A stretch of 64,000 nucleotides of DNA, taken from assembly GCA_963969595.1 (NCBI GenBank), contig OZ018416.1, positions 13,532,065 through 13,596,064 of the forward strand. Reading direction: 5' to 3'. The DNA comes from Neckera pumila. Taxonomy: Eukaryota > Streptophyta > Bryopsida > Hypnales > Neckeraceae. Within the stretch, counting starts at the first letter, position 1; each line of letters begins with the position of its first letter. Position numbers and translations under genes: made by a program. Shown here in pieces: positions 34,791-48,100 of the stretch. The notes below the pieces were generated by a model. The model had not been told where the DNA came from. It saw only the letters and a list, made by a program, of their open reading frames with translations, and did no database searches.

Positions 34791-36289
34791 AATTCAAAAA
34801 CTACTTCTATTTTGATCTTTGGTTTTCACTTTTATTTTAAATTTAAATAACCTAAAAGAAATTCTATTGGTTAACTTCTATTTTTTTCCTTCTTACTTTT
34901 ACTACTATTTCCTGTTCAAAATAAATGTTGGGAATTTCTAGTACAATAGCTATTTGGATATTATGTTAAGTTCTTAATAATCTGAGTCAATTTTCTATTG
35001 TAAATTTTAAACTCCTTGATAAATTGGTTTTGGATATTTCTTTCTAATTTGTTTCCTAATTTCTATCTTAATTTCAAATTTCTTTTATCTTTTGGAATTT
35101 TTATCCTCTTCCTAATTGCAATTGTTTCCTAGAAGCTATTCAAATTTCCTATCTAATTCTAAGTTTCAATTCCTATTTTTTGTGGTTCTTTATGTTCTAA
35201 TTTGCATGCCAACTTCTTATTTCCACAATGTTAATCCTAATTAACAATCCTAATCTAATTTACTAATTTGCACAATTAAATAACAAAACAATAAAAAAAA
35301 TGATTTTTAAAAATCGCGGTTTTGATGATGCCATCCTCGTTTACCGTCATCATGATCTTGTTGTAGTCAAAGGTAGCATCCATGTCGTCTTTCCTTTTCT
35401 TTTCTTCAATATAAGAAAAAAACGATTCTTCTTGTGTTTTTTTTTCTTTTTTTTTTCTTTTTAATTTTCCTTCTATTGGAGATATTTTTGAAAACAAATC
35501 TAATCCTATTAAATCTAATCTAATGAAACTTTTGCTAATGACGTAAAAGTCAATCAACTAAGAAATAAACTTTGTCGAGTTTTTCCTACTACTACGAATT
35601 TAGGAACAATTTCCAAAGTCAAACTATTATTTATTTTGTTTTTTCTCCTTCTTTTTCTTCTAATCTAATTAAAAACGTGGCTGATAAAGTCAACTATGCT
35701 TGGTTAGAAGCCTAAGATTGACTTTTTGGGGTCTCCAAGTCCTTACTTCTATAACTATCCAAATTCTAAACTTTGTAAAGTATTTTGTTGCAACAACTTG
35801 AGAGACAAGTGCTTCTAGTTCCCAAATGTTTGAAAGTGAGATCCAGAACAAGATGATTGCAACTTAGATGGTTTGTTTGTTTGTTTTTTCAAGAGAATTT
35901 GATCTGTCTGGAGAGTTGCAGCTCCAACCGAGTGAAGAGACCAAATGAACTGGTTGACTTTGAGGACCTAGATGTAAGGTAAGCTCCCTCCCTTTGATGC
36001 TTGATCTGGCCACTTGTGACTTGAGATGCTCTGGTGCTCTGAGGTGGGTTGATCTGGCTTCAAGAGGAACTGGGGATAATTCTGGTTTTGGAAGAAAAAA
36101 CGAACTAACTTCAACTAGAATTGGAGATAATCTGGTCTTGAAAGAAAGTAACTGGCTAATTTTCTTGGCAGAACTGAACTCCAGACTCTGAGATTTAAAG
36201 GAAACTAGGATTGGGAAGACAATTACAAATCCTCCTTCTCTCGATTTCTCTAAAAATTAGACTAACCCCTGTTGGTAATTTTTTCTAGT
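34791..36289. other. Pyrimidine-rich spacer
   Basis: A long stretch is dominated by T and C on the + strand (CTAATTTCTTTT-like phrases), perhaps expanded from short repeats. The minus-strand frame at 35276-35557 is lysine-rich and lies in low-complexity DNA. No gene is supported. Confidence 0.4.
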
Positions 36290-39002
36290 TCAAGGAAAAA
36301 AGGGGTTGGACACCTAGCATGGATGGATGTCCAAAGGTGGATCGGCCCATAGTCTACAATTAACTGCCTTGAGGACCAATCTAATGTTTAATGAATGTAT
36401 ATTGGCTGCCTTGATTGGCCCCGTTAACTGTGCACAGACTCCCGGCTGCTTGGCCTGCCGGGTCTGCTTGGCGGCTCGGTGGTCTTGGCCGGTATCGGCT
36501 TGGTTTTCTGTTGGTTCTGGTTTTGGTTTTCTGGATTTCCTAAAAAATCCACCTTGGCTGTTGCTCGCCAATTTGGGTCTCCTTTTGGGGACCCCTTCAA
36601 ACAAAACCAAGACGGAATATTAGTACCACAAACAAAGCTTTGCTGTATCGGTAATTGGCCCAAAAATACGGGAATGAAAGTTTGTTTAAAAATCAAAGCT
36701 TCGCCGTATGGGGGATTAGCTCCAAAATTCTAGCAAGATTTTGCAAGAGTTTAGTTCCACATGGAACAACAAGAGTCTTGGATCCAACTCCAAGTTTCTC
36801 TAAATAACTAAAAAACAGACTTAGACCACTTATTCCACGTCAAGGCTTTAAGGGGATTTTCACAAACCAAAAGTAGGAAATCCCACACAAAAAGCTCAAT
36901 GGAATGATTGTTAATAAATGCAAGGATTTGAATACAATAAGGCAAACTCCAAAGGATTCACACTACCAACATAACCGAGATTCGGTGTGAATGTCTTTGG
37001 GATTAGTACACAAAGACTTGAAATTGATCAAAGCTTTAAAAATGCTCAAAAAACAATAAAGTAAGCAAGCTTCTCAAAGGGACCCCAATGTCCTTTGAAG
37101 TAAGCAACAAAGACACATAATAGCTTGAAAATACAAAGAGATCTTGAATTGAATTGAAATAAAAGAGTTTTTTGGCAAAATACCAAAATTTTTGACAATG
37201 TGGCCGCATATGGCGCAAATAACAAAATGCATAAACGGTGTAAAGTGAGGGGAGGGGGAGGCCTTATATACTCGCTCAAGGCCTCACCTTCCCCCTCAAT
37301 TTCCTAATTCTACTTCCTAGGTAATTTCAAATTTACTAATTAAAATTCTACACTACTGTTGTGATCACTCTAACTTTTGGAGAAATGCTCTAAATTCTAA
37401 ACCGATTGCGCCATTGTCTTCAGAAGATCCAAATTAGTCCAAGGGATCCTCTTCCCCCTATTTTCAGGCCGTTTTGTATGTAAAAACCAATGTTCAGCAT
37501 ATCGCTTAAAAGGGTAAAAATCCAGTTGTTGGAGATAATTTTATCTTCAAATTTTGACTGGCCAGGGTTGTCGAGGAGGTCCAACATAGTAAGAAAAGAG
37601 TCCAAGTTGACTCCAATCAGAATTCAGGAGCTCCTGGTGTTCCGGTCAATGTAACAAATCTTTTAAAATCCGTTAAAATTCTGTTAGCGCCGCCGGTTCT
37701 GGTACTTGTCAGGGTCGGAATGTGATGGAATTTGGTTGGGCACTTTATTAGCACTAAACACTCTATCCTAATTTTTAGTGAGATTTTACCACCACTTTGG
37801 GATTTTCTAGGAATTTCCCAATGCTTAAAAACACGATTGAGTTCCCAAGGAGTCATTTCCGCAATTTGAAAAATTACAAAACTTTTTGGACAACTTCTAG
37901 GAAGTTTTCAAATGCCATGTGCAAACTTACAACTTCTTTTGCACTAATCTAAGACATGTGTGATTTACAACCTTTCAGTTTAATTCCTACATGAGGGAGA
38001 AATCATTCTCAATATAAATTAATTCTCTCCCGAAGGGGGGGAATCATTTTTGATCAAGGGGATCTCGCCCTCTAGCTCCCTTGTTACGCTCTTGGTAGGT
38101 TTTTTGGTCAAAACCTCCGTTTTTGGCCCGCAGATTGCTTGTAATCTTGGTTTATGGTTTTACCTGCACTGGTATATGACTTCTTTTCTATCCTCTATTT
38201 TCTATCCTAAGTATTTTGCATGCCCTTCAAAAGTCTATTTTTGGGTGGTTTTGTGGTTTGGCCATCAGGCTTAATTCCATTGGAACTGTCAAATGTTCTC
38301 TGAATTGCTTAAATAGACTTAATATTAGCTCATAGTAGTAATTAGAGTGGTTCTGAATTTTTAGGTCAAATCATATTTCATTTGTAGGGATTTCCTCCAA
38401 ATATCACGTGAACATATTTATACTATCTTTTTAACCCTAATTAAACCCTAAATATGAGCAAAAAGGAAAAAAAAGAAAATTTTGAGGTTCAAGTGCTAAC
38501 TTGGGGGCTCACACCTACATAAAAAGAAACTAGGACCTGGATGTGCACTACCCACCCTAAGACTCACCTAAATTTAGGAAAGTATGATCACCACATCATC
38601 AGGAGGTGCAACTACAAAATATACCGCGAAAAACTAGCAAAAACACCCTGGAAAACAGAATTGTGCAAACATGAAAGCAAATTGGCAGAGGGATGCCACC
38701 AATTTGGACATGCAGCAGCCAACGCCTAATGGAAAACTTGATTTCTGCCAATTTGGAAACACACCCTGGAAACACGCCCTGGAAATCGAGCGTTTAGGAG
38801 CGCAAAGTGGCGAAGGGATCTCACAAAGATAAACGCGCAGCAACCAACGCCTTCGCTAGGGTGCATAATCTTAGATCCGACCAGAAAGAGATGCCCACCA
38901 CAATGGATGCGCAGCAGCCAATCCTCCGCCATTCTAAGCAAATTGAATTTGAAATAGGGAGAGATGCTCAGAATAATGTGTACAGGTAAATGTGAAAGTG
39001 AA
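36290..39002. other. Mixed spacer, possibly an old LTR-like unit
   Basis: Moderately GC-balanced blocks at 36300-36720 and 38040-38280 alternate with AT-rich DNA. Phrases around GCAGCAGCCAA recur near 38712, 38840 and 38911. No frame has a recognisable retroelement or host motif. Confidence 0.35.
37263..37270 (-). promoter_or_regulatory. TATA-like site on the minus strand, possibly of an LTR
   Basis: Read on the minus strand, GAGTATATAAGG is followed by a C-rich block and then an A/T-rich leader-like sequence running to about 36750. This arrangement is common in plant promoters and in retrotransposon LTRs. No coding region follows on that strand and I could not fix LTR ends, so the call is tentative. 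Confidence 0.3.
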
Positions 39003-39075
39003 TGTGAGGTGACACTTAGGAAATGCAAGATTTGAGTGATTAGAATCCGCAGGCTTTGGTGAATGTCACCTCACA
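39003..39075. repeat. Hairpin with perfect 12-bp arms
   Basis: TGTGAGGTGACA (39003-39014) and its exact reverse complement TGTCACCTCACA (39064-39075) are separated by 49 bases. Purpose unknown; it may be a remnant of a small inverted-repeat element. Confidence 0.6.
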
Positions 39076-39720
39076 ATCTAATCCATATCTAAACAAGATC
39101 TTTTTTGAGCACAAATGGTCATTTCCCAATCATTTGACATTAGTGGGTTTTGAGTGTTGGGGGTCCTAAATTAGTGGATTTAGGTTAATTTTGGAGTTCT
39201 TCACAGAATTATAGTATTCTAGAATAGTTGCAAAAGATAATTTGAAAGCTAAATTTTAATAGTGAAGACATAAAACTTTAAGGGATTTGGTACAGCTTAG
39301 GGAATTGTAAATCCATATTTTGTGTACTAAAATTAAGGGGCTTTAGTTGAGGAACTTCAAATGTAAGCATATATATATTAATGAATGCAACCAAAAAAAT
39401 TCAAATACTAAAATTCAAATGCAGATGATGAGATGGCAATGGGACTCACATGGGGAAGCACGAATTTGGAAGCTCCATTGATAACATTGTTGGTTGGAAC
39501 AACCATCCGGTGGCATTTTTGCAACCTGCCTCTTGGTTCAATTTTATGTTGAGAGGGAGATTCTAGTTCCAAAATATACAGACTAAAGTAGCTAGCTAGA
39601 GATTGTATTTAGTAGTGAAGGAAATGAAATAACAACAAGGACTGCAGGAATCTGTATTGCAAACGCACCATTAGGCTGCCACCAAGATGGCTCTCAACTC
39701 ATTGTTGCAATTTGAAACAT

Positions 39721-41019
39721 CACTATATGAAATTGGCCTTTTTTATGATGTCTGAAAAAACGTCGTCTGATGTCCAAAAAAACATGTCTGAGAGTCAACA
39801 TAGATGTCACCTAAAATCGCGTCACGGAAAACAAGCAAAAAACGTCTGCTGTTTTCAAAAAACATGCCCAAATTGGCCTTGTTTTTTTTTTGACATCACA
39901 CATGACATGTTTTTTCAAGGTCCCAAAAGTTTGCCATTTGGCAGACAACTCAGCTCCATGTAAGCCCACGTGGGTGGGCAGTGCCATGTAGGAAAAAATT
40001 TCATCGATTTGTTGTTGACATGGACCAAGGGAAAAATGACATGGATCCACTAATATCTAACGTGGCATGCCTTATCAGCATACTTTTGTGTTGTTTAAAA
40101 AATTTTAATGTTTTTTTTTAAATGTTAATTTAGACATCTACTTAGACGTTTTTTGAGACATCAATTGCTGCATAGGACATATTGTACCCGTAGGACAAGG
40201 TCAGTAGAAAAAAAATATTTAAATAAATAAATTAATTAATTAATAAATAAACAATAAAAATGACAGGAATTTAACAAGAATTAAATAAAACTTCCCATCT
40301 ACCATCAAGAGAATTTTTGATGGCAAAATGAAGGAATTCATTCATTAAAAGTTAGTGAAAATGAAGGATTAAGAGTTCCTATTTATTTCCATTGTCCGTC
40401 CATGGTGAGACAAAAGATATGGGAGAACTAAAATATGTGAACTTAACCATTGTAGGTTTTGACATTGTTTTAGACTCTAGATGTTGTTTCAAACATGTAG
40501 ATGTTCTTTCAGACATCTGGAGCATGTTCTTTCAGACATTTTACATTGAACACAACTCTTGCTTTACATATCCCACATGGATTGTTTCACTTCCTACCAC
40601 CCCACAGTATAAAGACCATCTCTTTCCATCCATGGTGCACATCCATCCATTATCCTTTTTTTGCAAAGTGTGCCATGTGGCTGCCCTTTCCCTAAATTTT
40701 TTAATATGGTCAACATTTTATCATTGCCCATAGTAATATTTACTAATTTATCCATAGACAAAATGGACCTATTTGCTGACTTGGTAATCTATGTTTTTTT
40801 GGACATCCCAAACAACATCAGTATAATTTCAATCATGCCAAATACAACGTCAGCGTCAATAAGAACATCAACTTAGATTTATAGTAAAAAGCCAATGTTC
40901 TCTGCAATGTCCACCAAAATCTACCTTGTCGGGTCAAATGTCCTTTGAAATCTTCATGTTTTATCAAACATTGCGCGTTAGAGGTAAAACATCACCAAAA
41001 ACATGGTTTTCTTATAGTG
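39721..41019. mobile_element. CACTA-like non-autonomous element, about 1.3 kb
   Basis: The left end CACTATATGAAATTGG and the right end, in reverse complement CACTATAAGAAAACC, match the CACTA (En/Spm) terminus. Near both ends short phrases such as GATGTCTGA, CAGACAT and AACATCA recur, as in CACTA subterminal repeats. The flanking triplets are CAT and CAA, an imperfect 3-bp duplication. No transposase frame is present. Confidence 0.65.
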
Positions 41020-41897
41020 CAAATAGGACGATTCACGGTATGCACACACAAAAGCAAGTTTGCTAGAAAAGGTGTGTAACCTTGCTCAAAATTAAATGAA
41101 TATAGTCTAAGAACCAAATTGATACATCAAGCAAATTCTAAGAACATTAATGGAATCTATATTGCATTGCCCAGAAATGGCATTGCTTACAGGATAAGCT
41201 TAAGATGATTGCAAGGTCTGGATGCGCCTTGGCGCATAACTTGACTTGAGAGCCCACGAAATAGCCTCAATTTAGTCTAGTTCAATAGTTGCTCCAATGT
41301 TCACAAGGTGACAAAGTAGCTTCCAAGCTTCCAAATTGATACTATCTAAATAACAAAACTTGCAAGGGTAGAAGGCACCTAAACCTATAATCTTGATCCA
41401 CATTACTGGTCAGGTTTAATTAAGATTCACTTGGATCTGTGAACAAGTCAACAAAATGCAAAGGCTGCAAGGCAACCAGTTTTGCCATTCTAAAATTATA
41501 TTGCACATAAAATCATGTTTGGATCTTCACTTCCCATTTGATTGGACCTTGCTTTCTTCTTGCTCAAATGGACTTGGACACAAAACACTTGCAAGCACAT
41601 TGGTATAGTATCCCTAATACTAATACGACATGAATTCCAAAATCACAAGGTATATCTCAAGAGTGGAATAGAAACTCTTACAGAATTACATCGTCATGGG
41701 ACTACATAAATTGATGCCGGCAATTGCCTGTAGATTAGAACCCAAATTGCAACTACATGCACACACTTCAACGGGTGATCTTCACCTTCAAAAAATTACA
41801 CAAATACATGTTCCTACTATACTGGATTGTTTAAAATGTATTCATTCAAGTTTTCAGCATCTAACTTGTCCAAGCTATAAACTTGAGTCTCAGAATT
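41020..41897. other. Spacer between the CACTA-like element and the next gene
   Basis: No coding-like frame beyond short ones without motifs (for example 41696-41911). If the gene on the minus strand just to the right is live, its 3' untranslated region would lie at the right-hand end of this stretch. Confidence 0.4.
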
Positions 41898-43105
41898 TTA
41901 AGTCAAGGTAACATTAGTTATTAGGGTGTCAATACTAATCCACTTTGAATCTGTCAAGTTATACTTGAATTTGTACTGCCCTAGTGATCGAGTGTAATAG
42001 TGTAATATGACTTCTACATTGTTAATTGGAATATCTTTTTTCCCTAGTGTTACCTCACGATTGGCAAGATCGATGGGCTGCTTCAGAGATCCCCATGAAT
42101 TGCCACCAGTGTGCCTCCAAATCTTCTGTATGCGGCCAATCCACCAAGTACCTTCATCTATCTTGTGCATAGTTGATATTGCCAATCCTAAGTTGCTTGC
42201 TCAACACCTGTCCCTTTTTTTTGGCAATTATTACTGAAGACAGTCTATTAATTGTGGACCGCTATACAAAGAACACTCCAACATCTGAAGTGATACCAAC
42301 AAAACATGTATTGGAGCATTCACTTGCATTAAGATAATCCTCTGAATTATTAAAGTATAATGACTTTTTCACACGAGTTAGCTTGTCCTTCAACAAAAAC
42401 GGGTTACCATTGAGCTGACCAACTAAGGTGGATTTGTAAATTCGATTTCCAGAAAATTCTACAAATCCTTCAACTTTAGAGGGCACAACTTCTTCAGTTA
42501 CGTGCTCCTCATGGTTGCTTAAAAGCTCTGATACAATGTCACGCGTTTCACTCTCTGCGACAGTGATTGGTGGAACTCCATCATCCACCAGATCATCTTC
42601 CACATCAGCTGCCACCTGAGGTTCCCGCTCCTGGAGTTCAGCTTGACGTTGCAATTCTTGCTCCTTTTCTTGTATGTCTTCCCGCAACACCGCCATGTTG
42701 CCATCTTCTCCATGAGTGGAATTCTTCCCTGCAGCAAAGGCAAACAATGTTGTATTTGCGCGTTCTTTTATCCATGGTTTTTCAAACCAAACCTTGTTCT
42801 TTGCAGCGGCTTGTGGATTTGGGGCCAAGTTTAAAGAATTAATCATCCTCTGCGCCTCTTTCAGCCCTTCCTTCAAGGCTGCCACAACGTCGTCATTAGT
42901 TGAGACTTGTGAGTAGTCTCCTAGATTTGGCTCCACCTCGTCATTTGAAGTTTGTAAAGATTTGCCCAAATGTTGTTCATTTTGTTGTGTGCCCTGGCAA
43001 ATTTTATCCCATTCCCTCCGTATTGAATCTGTGACAAATGGTTTACTGTGTTGGCAACATCCAACAATTCTTGGAAATCATATGCTCTCTCCATACTTAC
43101 CATAC
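41898..43105 (-). CDS. Unrecognised gene or pseudogene, probably several exons
   Basis: The largest frame (42262-42969) encodes 235 residues with protein-like composition. It has a probable coiled-coil segment (EDIQEKEQELQRQAELQERE), an acidic stretch and then GNRIYKSTLVGQLNGNPFLL. The frame extends upstream of its ATG to about 43060 through RREWDKICQGTQQNEQ, with a possible acceptor TTTGTCACAG just before it. Its 3' end reads GVFF followed by GTATAG, a possible donor. Downstream, the frame 41898-42185 (-) holds WWIGRIQKIW and KFKYNLTDSKWISIDTLIT, which would suit a small C-terminal domain of the same protein. A further frame at 42921-43103 overlaps in another phase. I do not recognise the family. 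It could be a live spliced gene, or a pseudogene with frameshifts. The exon map is not settled and the outer limits given are those of the coding-like signal. Confidence 0.5.
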
Positions 43106-44125
43106 CTCCTACCTTAGAAAAAAAACTTCACATGAATCACTACCAATTAGATGGAATGGTACACTCTAGTGAGAGTATTTATCCAAAAAATGGCAAATCA
43201 AAAGAATTGAAATACAAATGTCCAAACTACACTTGCACATTTACGCCTTGTGATAATCCATTGCTAGTATCTTTGTTGTGCGCTTTTGTTTGTCGTAACA
43301 ACTCATCATACCAATGGGTTTACATTGCCCTAATATGTCCCTACTCAAGTATAAAAAGGTAACAGCTAGAATTCTCTTGACTTTTTGTAAGAGCTTACTG
43401 GGGTTTCTCATTTTTTATGGTACTTTTGTGTGATTTTGACTCAAGGATCTTGTCTCAAAAAACCTATACTTTGCATAGAGTTTGTATAGATGATCTTATG
43501 GAGTTTGGATTCTTAGAAACCAAATATTTTCCTCCAATTTTGAAAAGAAAACAATTTTGAAAACAAAGTACACAAGCTGCATAATATTATAACTTTATTT
43601 GGTCGTTGGGAGTTTATTAGAAACAACTTTTGAATTTTGGATTTAATATTTGTTTTTATATGAAAAATTGGAAAATAAGTGTACAAATCCACGCTACTCT
43701 GAAAATTACATTTGATAATTTTACACCCTTTTCTATGATTCTCAAGAATCATCTCAGCCATGCAACAAAAGCATGCATATAATATATATCTTTCCAAAAG
43801 ATGGTATTGAGTTGAATTATGATTGACTAGGAAATTACTCTTTAATATAATAAATTCAAACCAAAGGAAACGCTTAAGTAGGAAGACAAACTAGAAATTC
43901 CAATTTTATTCATCTTCAAATCAATCTTATATTTCCAATCAGTACACTTACTACTCATTTTAGAGTTTCGACTTGGTGTACAAACATGAAATACTGAAGC
44001 AATCTTTGTCAAATTCTAATTGGGACAACAAGCTCTACATGACATTCATCATTTATTATCACATAATAATTCTTAATTTGAATTAAACATATCATTCAAC
44101 CAACTAGAACTACAAGGACACTAAC
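43106..44125. other. Spacer, no gene seen
   Basis: AT-rich, with only short featureless frames (43048-43362 and 43513-43797). If the minus-strand gene to the left is live, its promoter and any upstream exons would lie here. Confidence 0.4.
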
Positions 44126-44324
44126 CATTAGAGGGGATTTGGCCCATGCAAAGGGCTGCAAGTTCCCAGCTGCTTTCCAATTTTTTTTTAAATTTCAGAA
44201 GTAGAATTTATTTTTTGGAGTAATTAGGATTCTGACAACAGCCCAACGTTCTTCCCCTGCATCAAGAAAAAATTGGAGAACGAGCCTGAAATGGCCCTCT
44301 AGTGCCCCCAAATAACATGTAATG
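44126..44324. mobile_element. Small CATTA-ended inverted-repeat element, copy 3
   Basis: The left end is CATTAGAGGGGATTTGGCCC, and the right end in reverse complement CATTACATGTTATTTGGGGG. AAGGGC and AGAGGGCC follow inside the two ends. At 199 bp it is the shortest complete copy. The core has the usual T-rich run and otherwise does not match copies 1 and 2. It lies about 780 bp beyond the stop of the P450 gene. Confidence 0.6.
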
Positions 44325-45106
44325 CTACACACACTATACAAATTCAATGATTCAAGCAATTGCAAAAACTTCCATTAGGCACATACAAATCACTTATTAC
44401 AATTAACATTTCAACAATAAACATACACAAAAACTACAATACAAATTTTCAACATCCAACTCAACACAAGATACATGCAAAAGCATTGAATCAACAACTC
44501 CAATTACTTAACAAACAATAATCACAAGTGCACATCCAATAGGCAAATTAATCTTGTATTAATCACATAGAAAATATACAACAAAAACAGTCAACTTGGA
44601 GCTCGACTTGCATGCTCTCTTGCATGCAATGGGTGAATCTCCTGACTTAGGAAGTTGGCTAAACACCCAACTTGATCATTGATTCAACTCTCCAACTACC
44701 GAGTAGGAAACAAACACAACCTTTTGAATCCAATTTGCATTATCTATTTTGATGAACAATCACCACTTAACTCATCATTCCACCATTTCTACTTGAACAC
44801 GCCACACTGAAGAATAAGTTCTCCATTTCCACTCCCAATAGGTAAAAGACTAAAATTAACACACCTAAATTGGAAACAACACATCTCAAAATTTAATATT
44901 GAACCTATCTACAGATGGCCTTTCAACTAGTTAAGAATATCATACTTTCACCATCTTTTCTACTATTCCTTACATTATTTTGACAACTCCATACCCACTT
45001 ACACATGATATCTTCTGAAACAAAGATCTAGCAACTAATATAAAGATGTTGCATAGTTTTAGGGTCTAAGGTGCTAAAAGCATGTGGAACTTCCTTGTTT
45101 GTGCAT
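44325..45106. other. 3' flank of the P450 gene
   Basis: AT-rich sequence that probably includes the P450 3' untranslated region at its right-hand end. No other gene was seen. Confidence 0.4.
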
Positions 45107-48100
45107 CTACCCTGTATACAAATGCAAAGGTAACCTTGTTTTTGCCATTGCAACCAAGGGTTGTTGCATTGACAAAGTCATTTTTAGCCTTGCCTCTTCC
45201 AACTTCAACTCATGTGCTTCCCACTTGAATGCATGCAGCAAACTTGCCACTTGCAAATGCACCTCCACATTTGCCAACCCCATTCCAGGACATTGTCGCC
45301 TCCCTGATCCAAAGGGCAAAAATTCAAAATGTTGCCCTAGGAACTCCGTTGCCACATTCTCCCCTCCCTCAAGAAACCTCTCGGGAACAAACTCCAAAGG
45401 CTTCTTCCAATTGCTATTGTTGTGCCCGATAGCCCACGCGTTCACAAATAAGCGCGTTTGTGCAGGGATGTCATAGCCAAAAGCTTTGGCTGGGGCCTTA
45501 CTTTGGTGCGGGATGAGTAATGGAACGGGAGGGTGTAAGCGAAGCGTCTCTTTGATGATGGCTTGGAGGTACTTGAGGTGAGGGAGGTCAGATTCTTGCA
45601 CGGTGCGGTTCAAACCAACCACGTGGTCAAGCTCTGAGGTCACCTTTGTTAATAATGTTGGATTGTGAAGAACCTCCGCCATAGCCCACTCGGTTAAAAT
45701 TGTTGTTGTCTCTGTCCCTGCTCCCAATAAATCCTAGCAATACAGGGATCCAACATAGGAATTCAATCATCTTGTATATGTACATGACTTCAAGCAGTTC
45801 TAGGTCTAGCAATGAAGGGATCCATCTTAGCAACTCATTCATCTAACACATGTACACAACTTGAAGCAATTCTAAAACTAGAGATTTTAGGGCTTCAAGG
45901 AGTTTATGTCACATCCTAAGTTGTAAGAGCATAAGGTTTCAAGCAATTACAAGTTTAGGGTTTATTTCACAACATCAAGCAAATGTATATGGTTTTAAGT
46001 AATCATAAATTTAGAGACTAGAATTATAGTAATTCAATCATTGCAAGTTTGAGTGTTTATGATTTCAAGCAACAATGGGTTGAAAAATAAGTTAAGAAAA
46101 CAATATATAATCAATATTGGAATGGAAAGATCTAAAGGAGGGGGGCCAAATTATTGGATATATATCTTTGAAAATCTATCCTCTTTCAAGTTTAAAATGA
46201 GAGGTAAACGAAACTCTATTGTTGGTTTGATTGTTAGAAGCATAAAAATAAATGTCAGTACAAATAACATTATATTCATTAAAATGAGAGATTGGAAACC
46301 TCTCAAAATAGTTTGGTTGATCTTGACTTAAATCATCAATTTCCATTAAAATGAGAGTTTTGGGTTGAATTGATATAAAACCTTTCAATTTTAGGTAAGA
46401 TCTGAAAGATTTTATGTCATTTTAACTCAATTCAAGTTAAATTGACATAAAACCTTTCAATTTTAGCTGAATTGACATTAAAAAATTTGTTGAGTTTTCT
46501 TTAAATTAACTCTCATTTCAATAGAAAACTCTCATTTTGGTGAATATGGTGTTAAATCATTAAAATCATGTTTTTAATGTTCAAATTTATTATTCACTTC
46601 CGGAATGACAATTTTCAACTTTGAAGGATCCATTCAAGGATGTGACTACATTACATTGCAATTCTAAGGGAACAACATGTTAAAAGTGATTGTTTCTACA
46701 ATTGAGTGTTTAAGCAATTAGAATAATTAGAATAACTTAATTGTTGATGGACTTGTTAGCAATAAAAAGATGTTTCAATGCAATTTAAAGTCTTTTATTT
46801 AGTTTATCACTCACATTGAAATAAGATATAATATAAAAAGGTTAAGAATGTTCAAAGTTTGACCTACATATGTCTCAAAACTTGACCTCAAGCTCTAAAT
46901 GATTGTCACTACTTTAAAAGCATTTATAATAGTTCTAGGTTTAGAGCTCAAGATGTAAAATTTCAAGTTTATATTTTTGGAATTACTTACGTAAATGACT
47001 CCTTCAATATGATCTTGAGTAACTCCGTTCTCTGGGTAATTCAATTGCTCCAAGAAAATATCAAGGAGTGTTTTCTTTCCTTCTTTAGAGGGCTTCCTCC
47101 TTTGATCTTCCTTGTATTCATCAATCATCTTCTTGTAGAACTTGTCCATATGAGCTCGAAGCTTTCGAAACTGTTTGTTCAACCCTTGAAGGTCAAACCA
47201 CTTTGGAACATTGAAGAAGTCTCCAATGTAAATAGCACTCACCTTCATCTTCATTTCTTCTACAAGCACTATGAATTCCTAAATCCAACCAAGAAAAATG
47301 GTATGAATTTTAACTACATGACAAGGATAGAGAATTCTTGACTAATTTCAATAATGAAACTTTTGGCTAATAAAGTAGAATTTCTACCCAAAAATGTCAA
47401 AATGATCCAAAAGAGATGTACATTTCTACCCAAATATTGGACAATCTTGAATGTTCTACAACAATGGCTATCAAAAGTCAAAATTTGTAGTGAGGATACT
47501 TTCCATGTTTTGTCAGACTACGAATGAATTGATATTGACTTGAAAGAGGAGTTGGAGAGAAGAGCAAAACTAACATCAATCTTGACATATTTGAAAACTT
47601 TAGTTAAAATTTGAATAAACATAGCAAACATCACTACCGTCACTACCTGGACCATTTTAGTATCGTTGTCTCGTTCCTTCACACCCTCAAATTGTCTGTC
47701 AAAGATCATGCGTGATATGACATTCGTGTTCATGAAGCTCATATGCTCACGAATGTCACAAGTAGGGCCATTATTGTTGGCTATTTTGCAGAGTGCGGAT
47801 GCCATTTCTTCCATTCGTATGTATCGAGAGGATTCTAACTGCCTTGTGGACATGAGCTCTGTCACAAGGATTTTCCGCAAGTGTCGAATTGCAGGTGTAA
47901 TTTCATGCATCACCATATCTGAAATGTCAGGATTGAATTGAGTTAGTCAACAGTTTGTAATTTGGTTATATTGGCAAGATTTTGAGCTCCAAAAATTGTG
48001 ACATTCATCCACACAAAAGTTCTAAAAAGAAGTAATACACTAGTAATGATATTTGGTGTTTGTAATACAAAACATATACTTTAATATTATTAGTATATTG

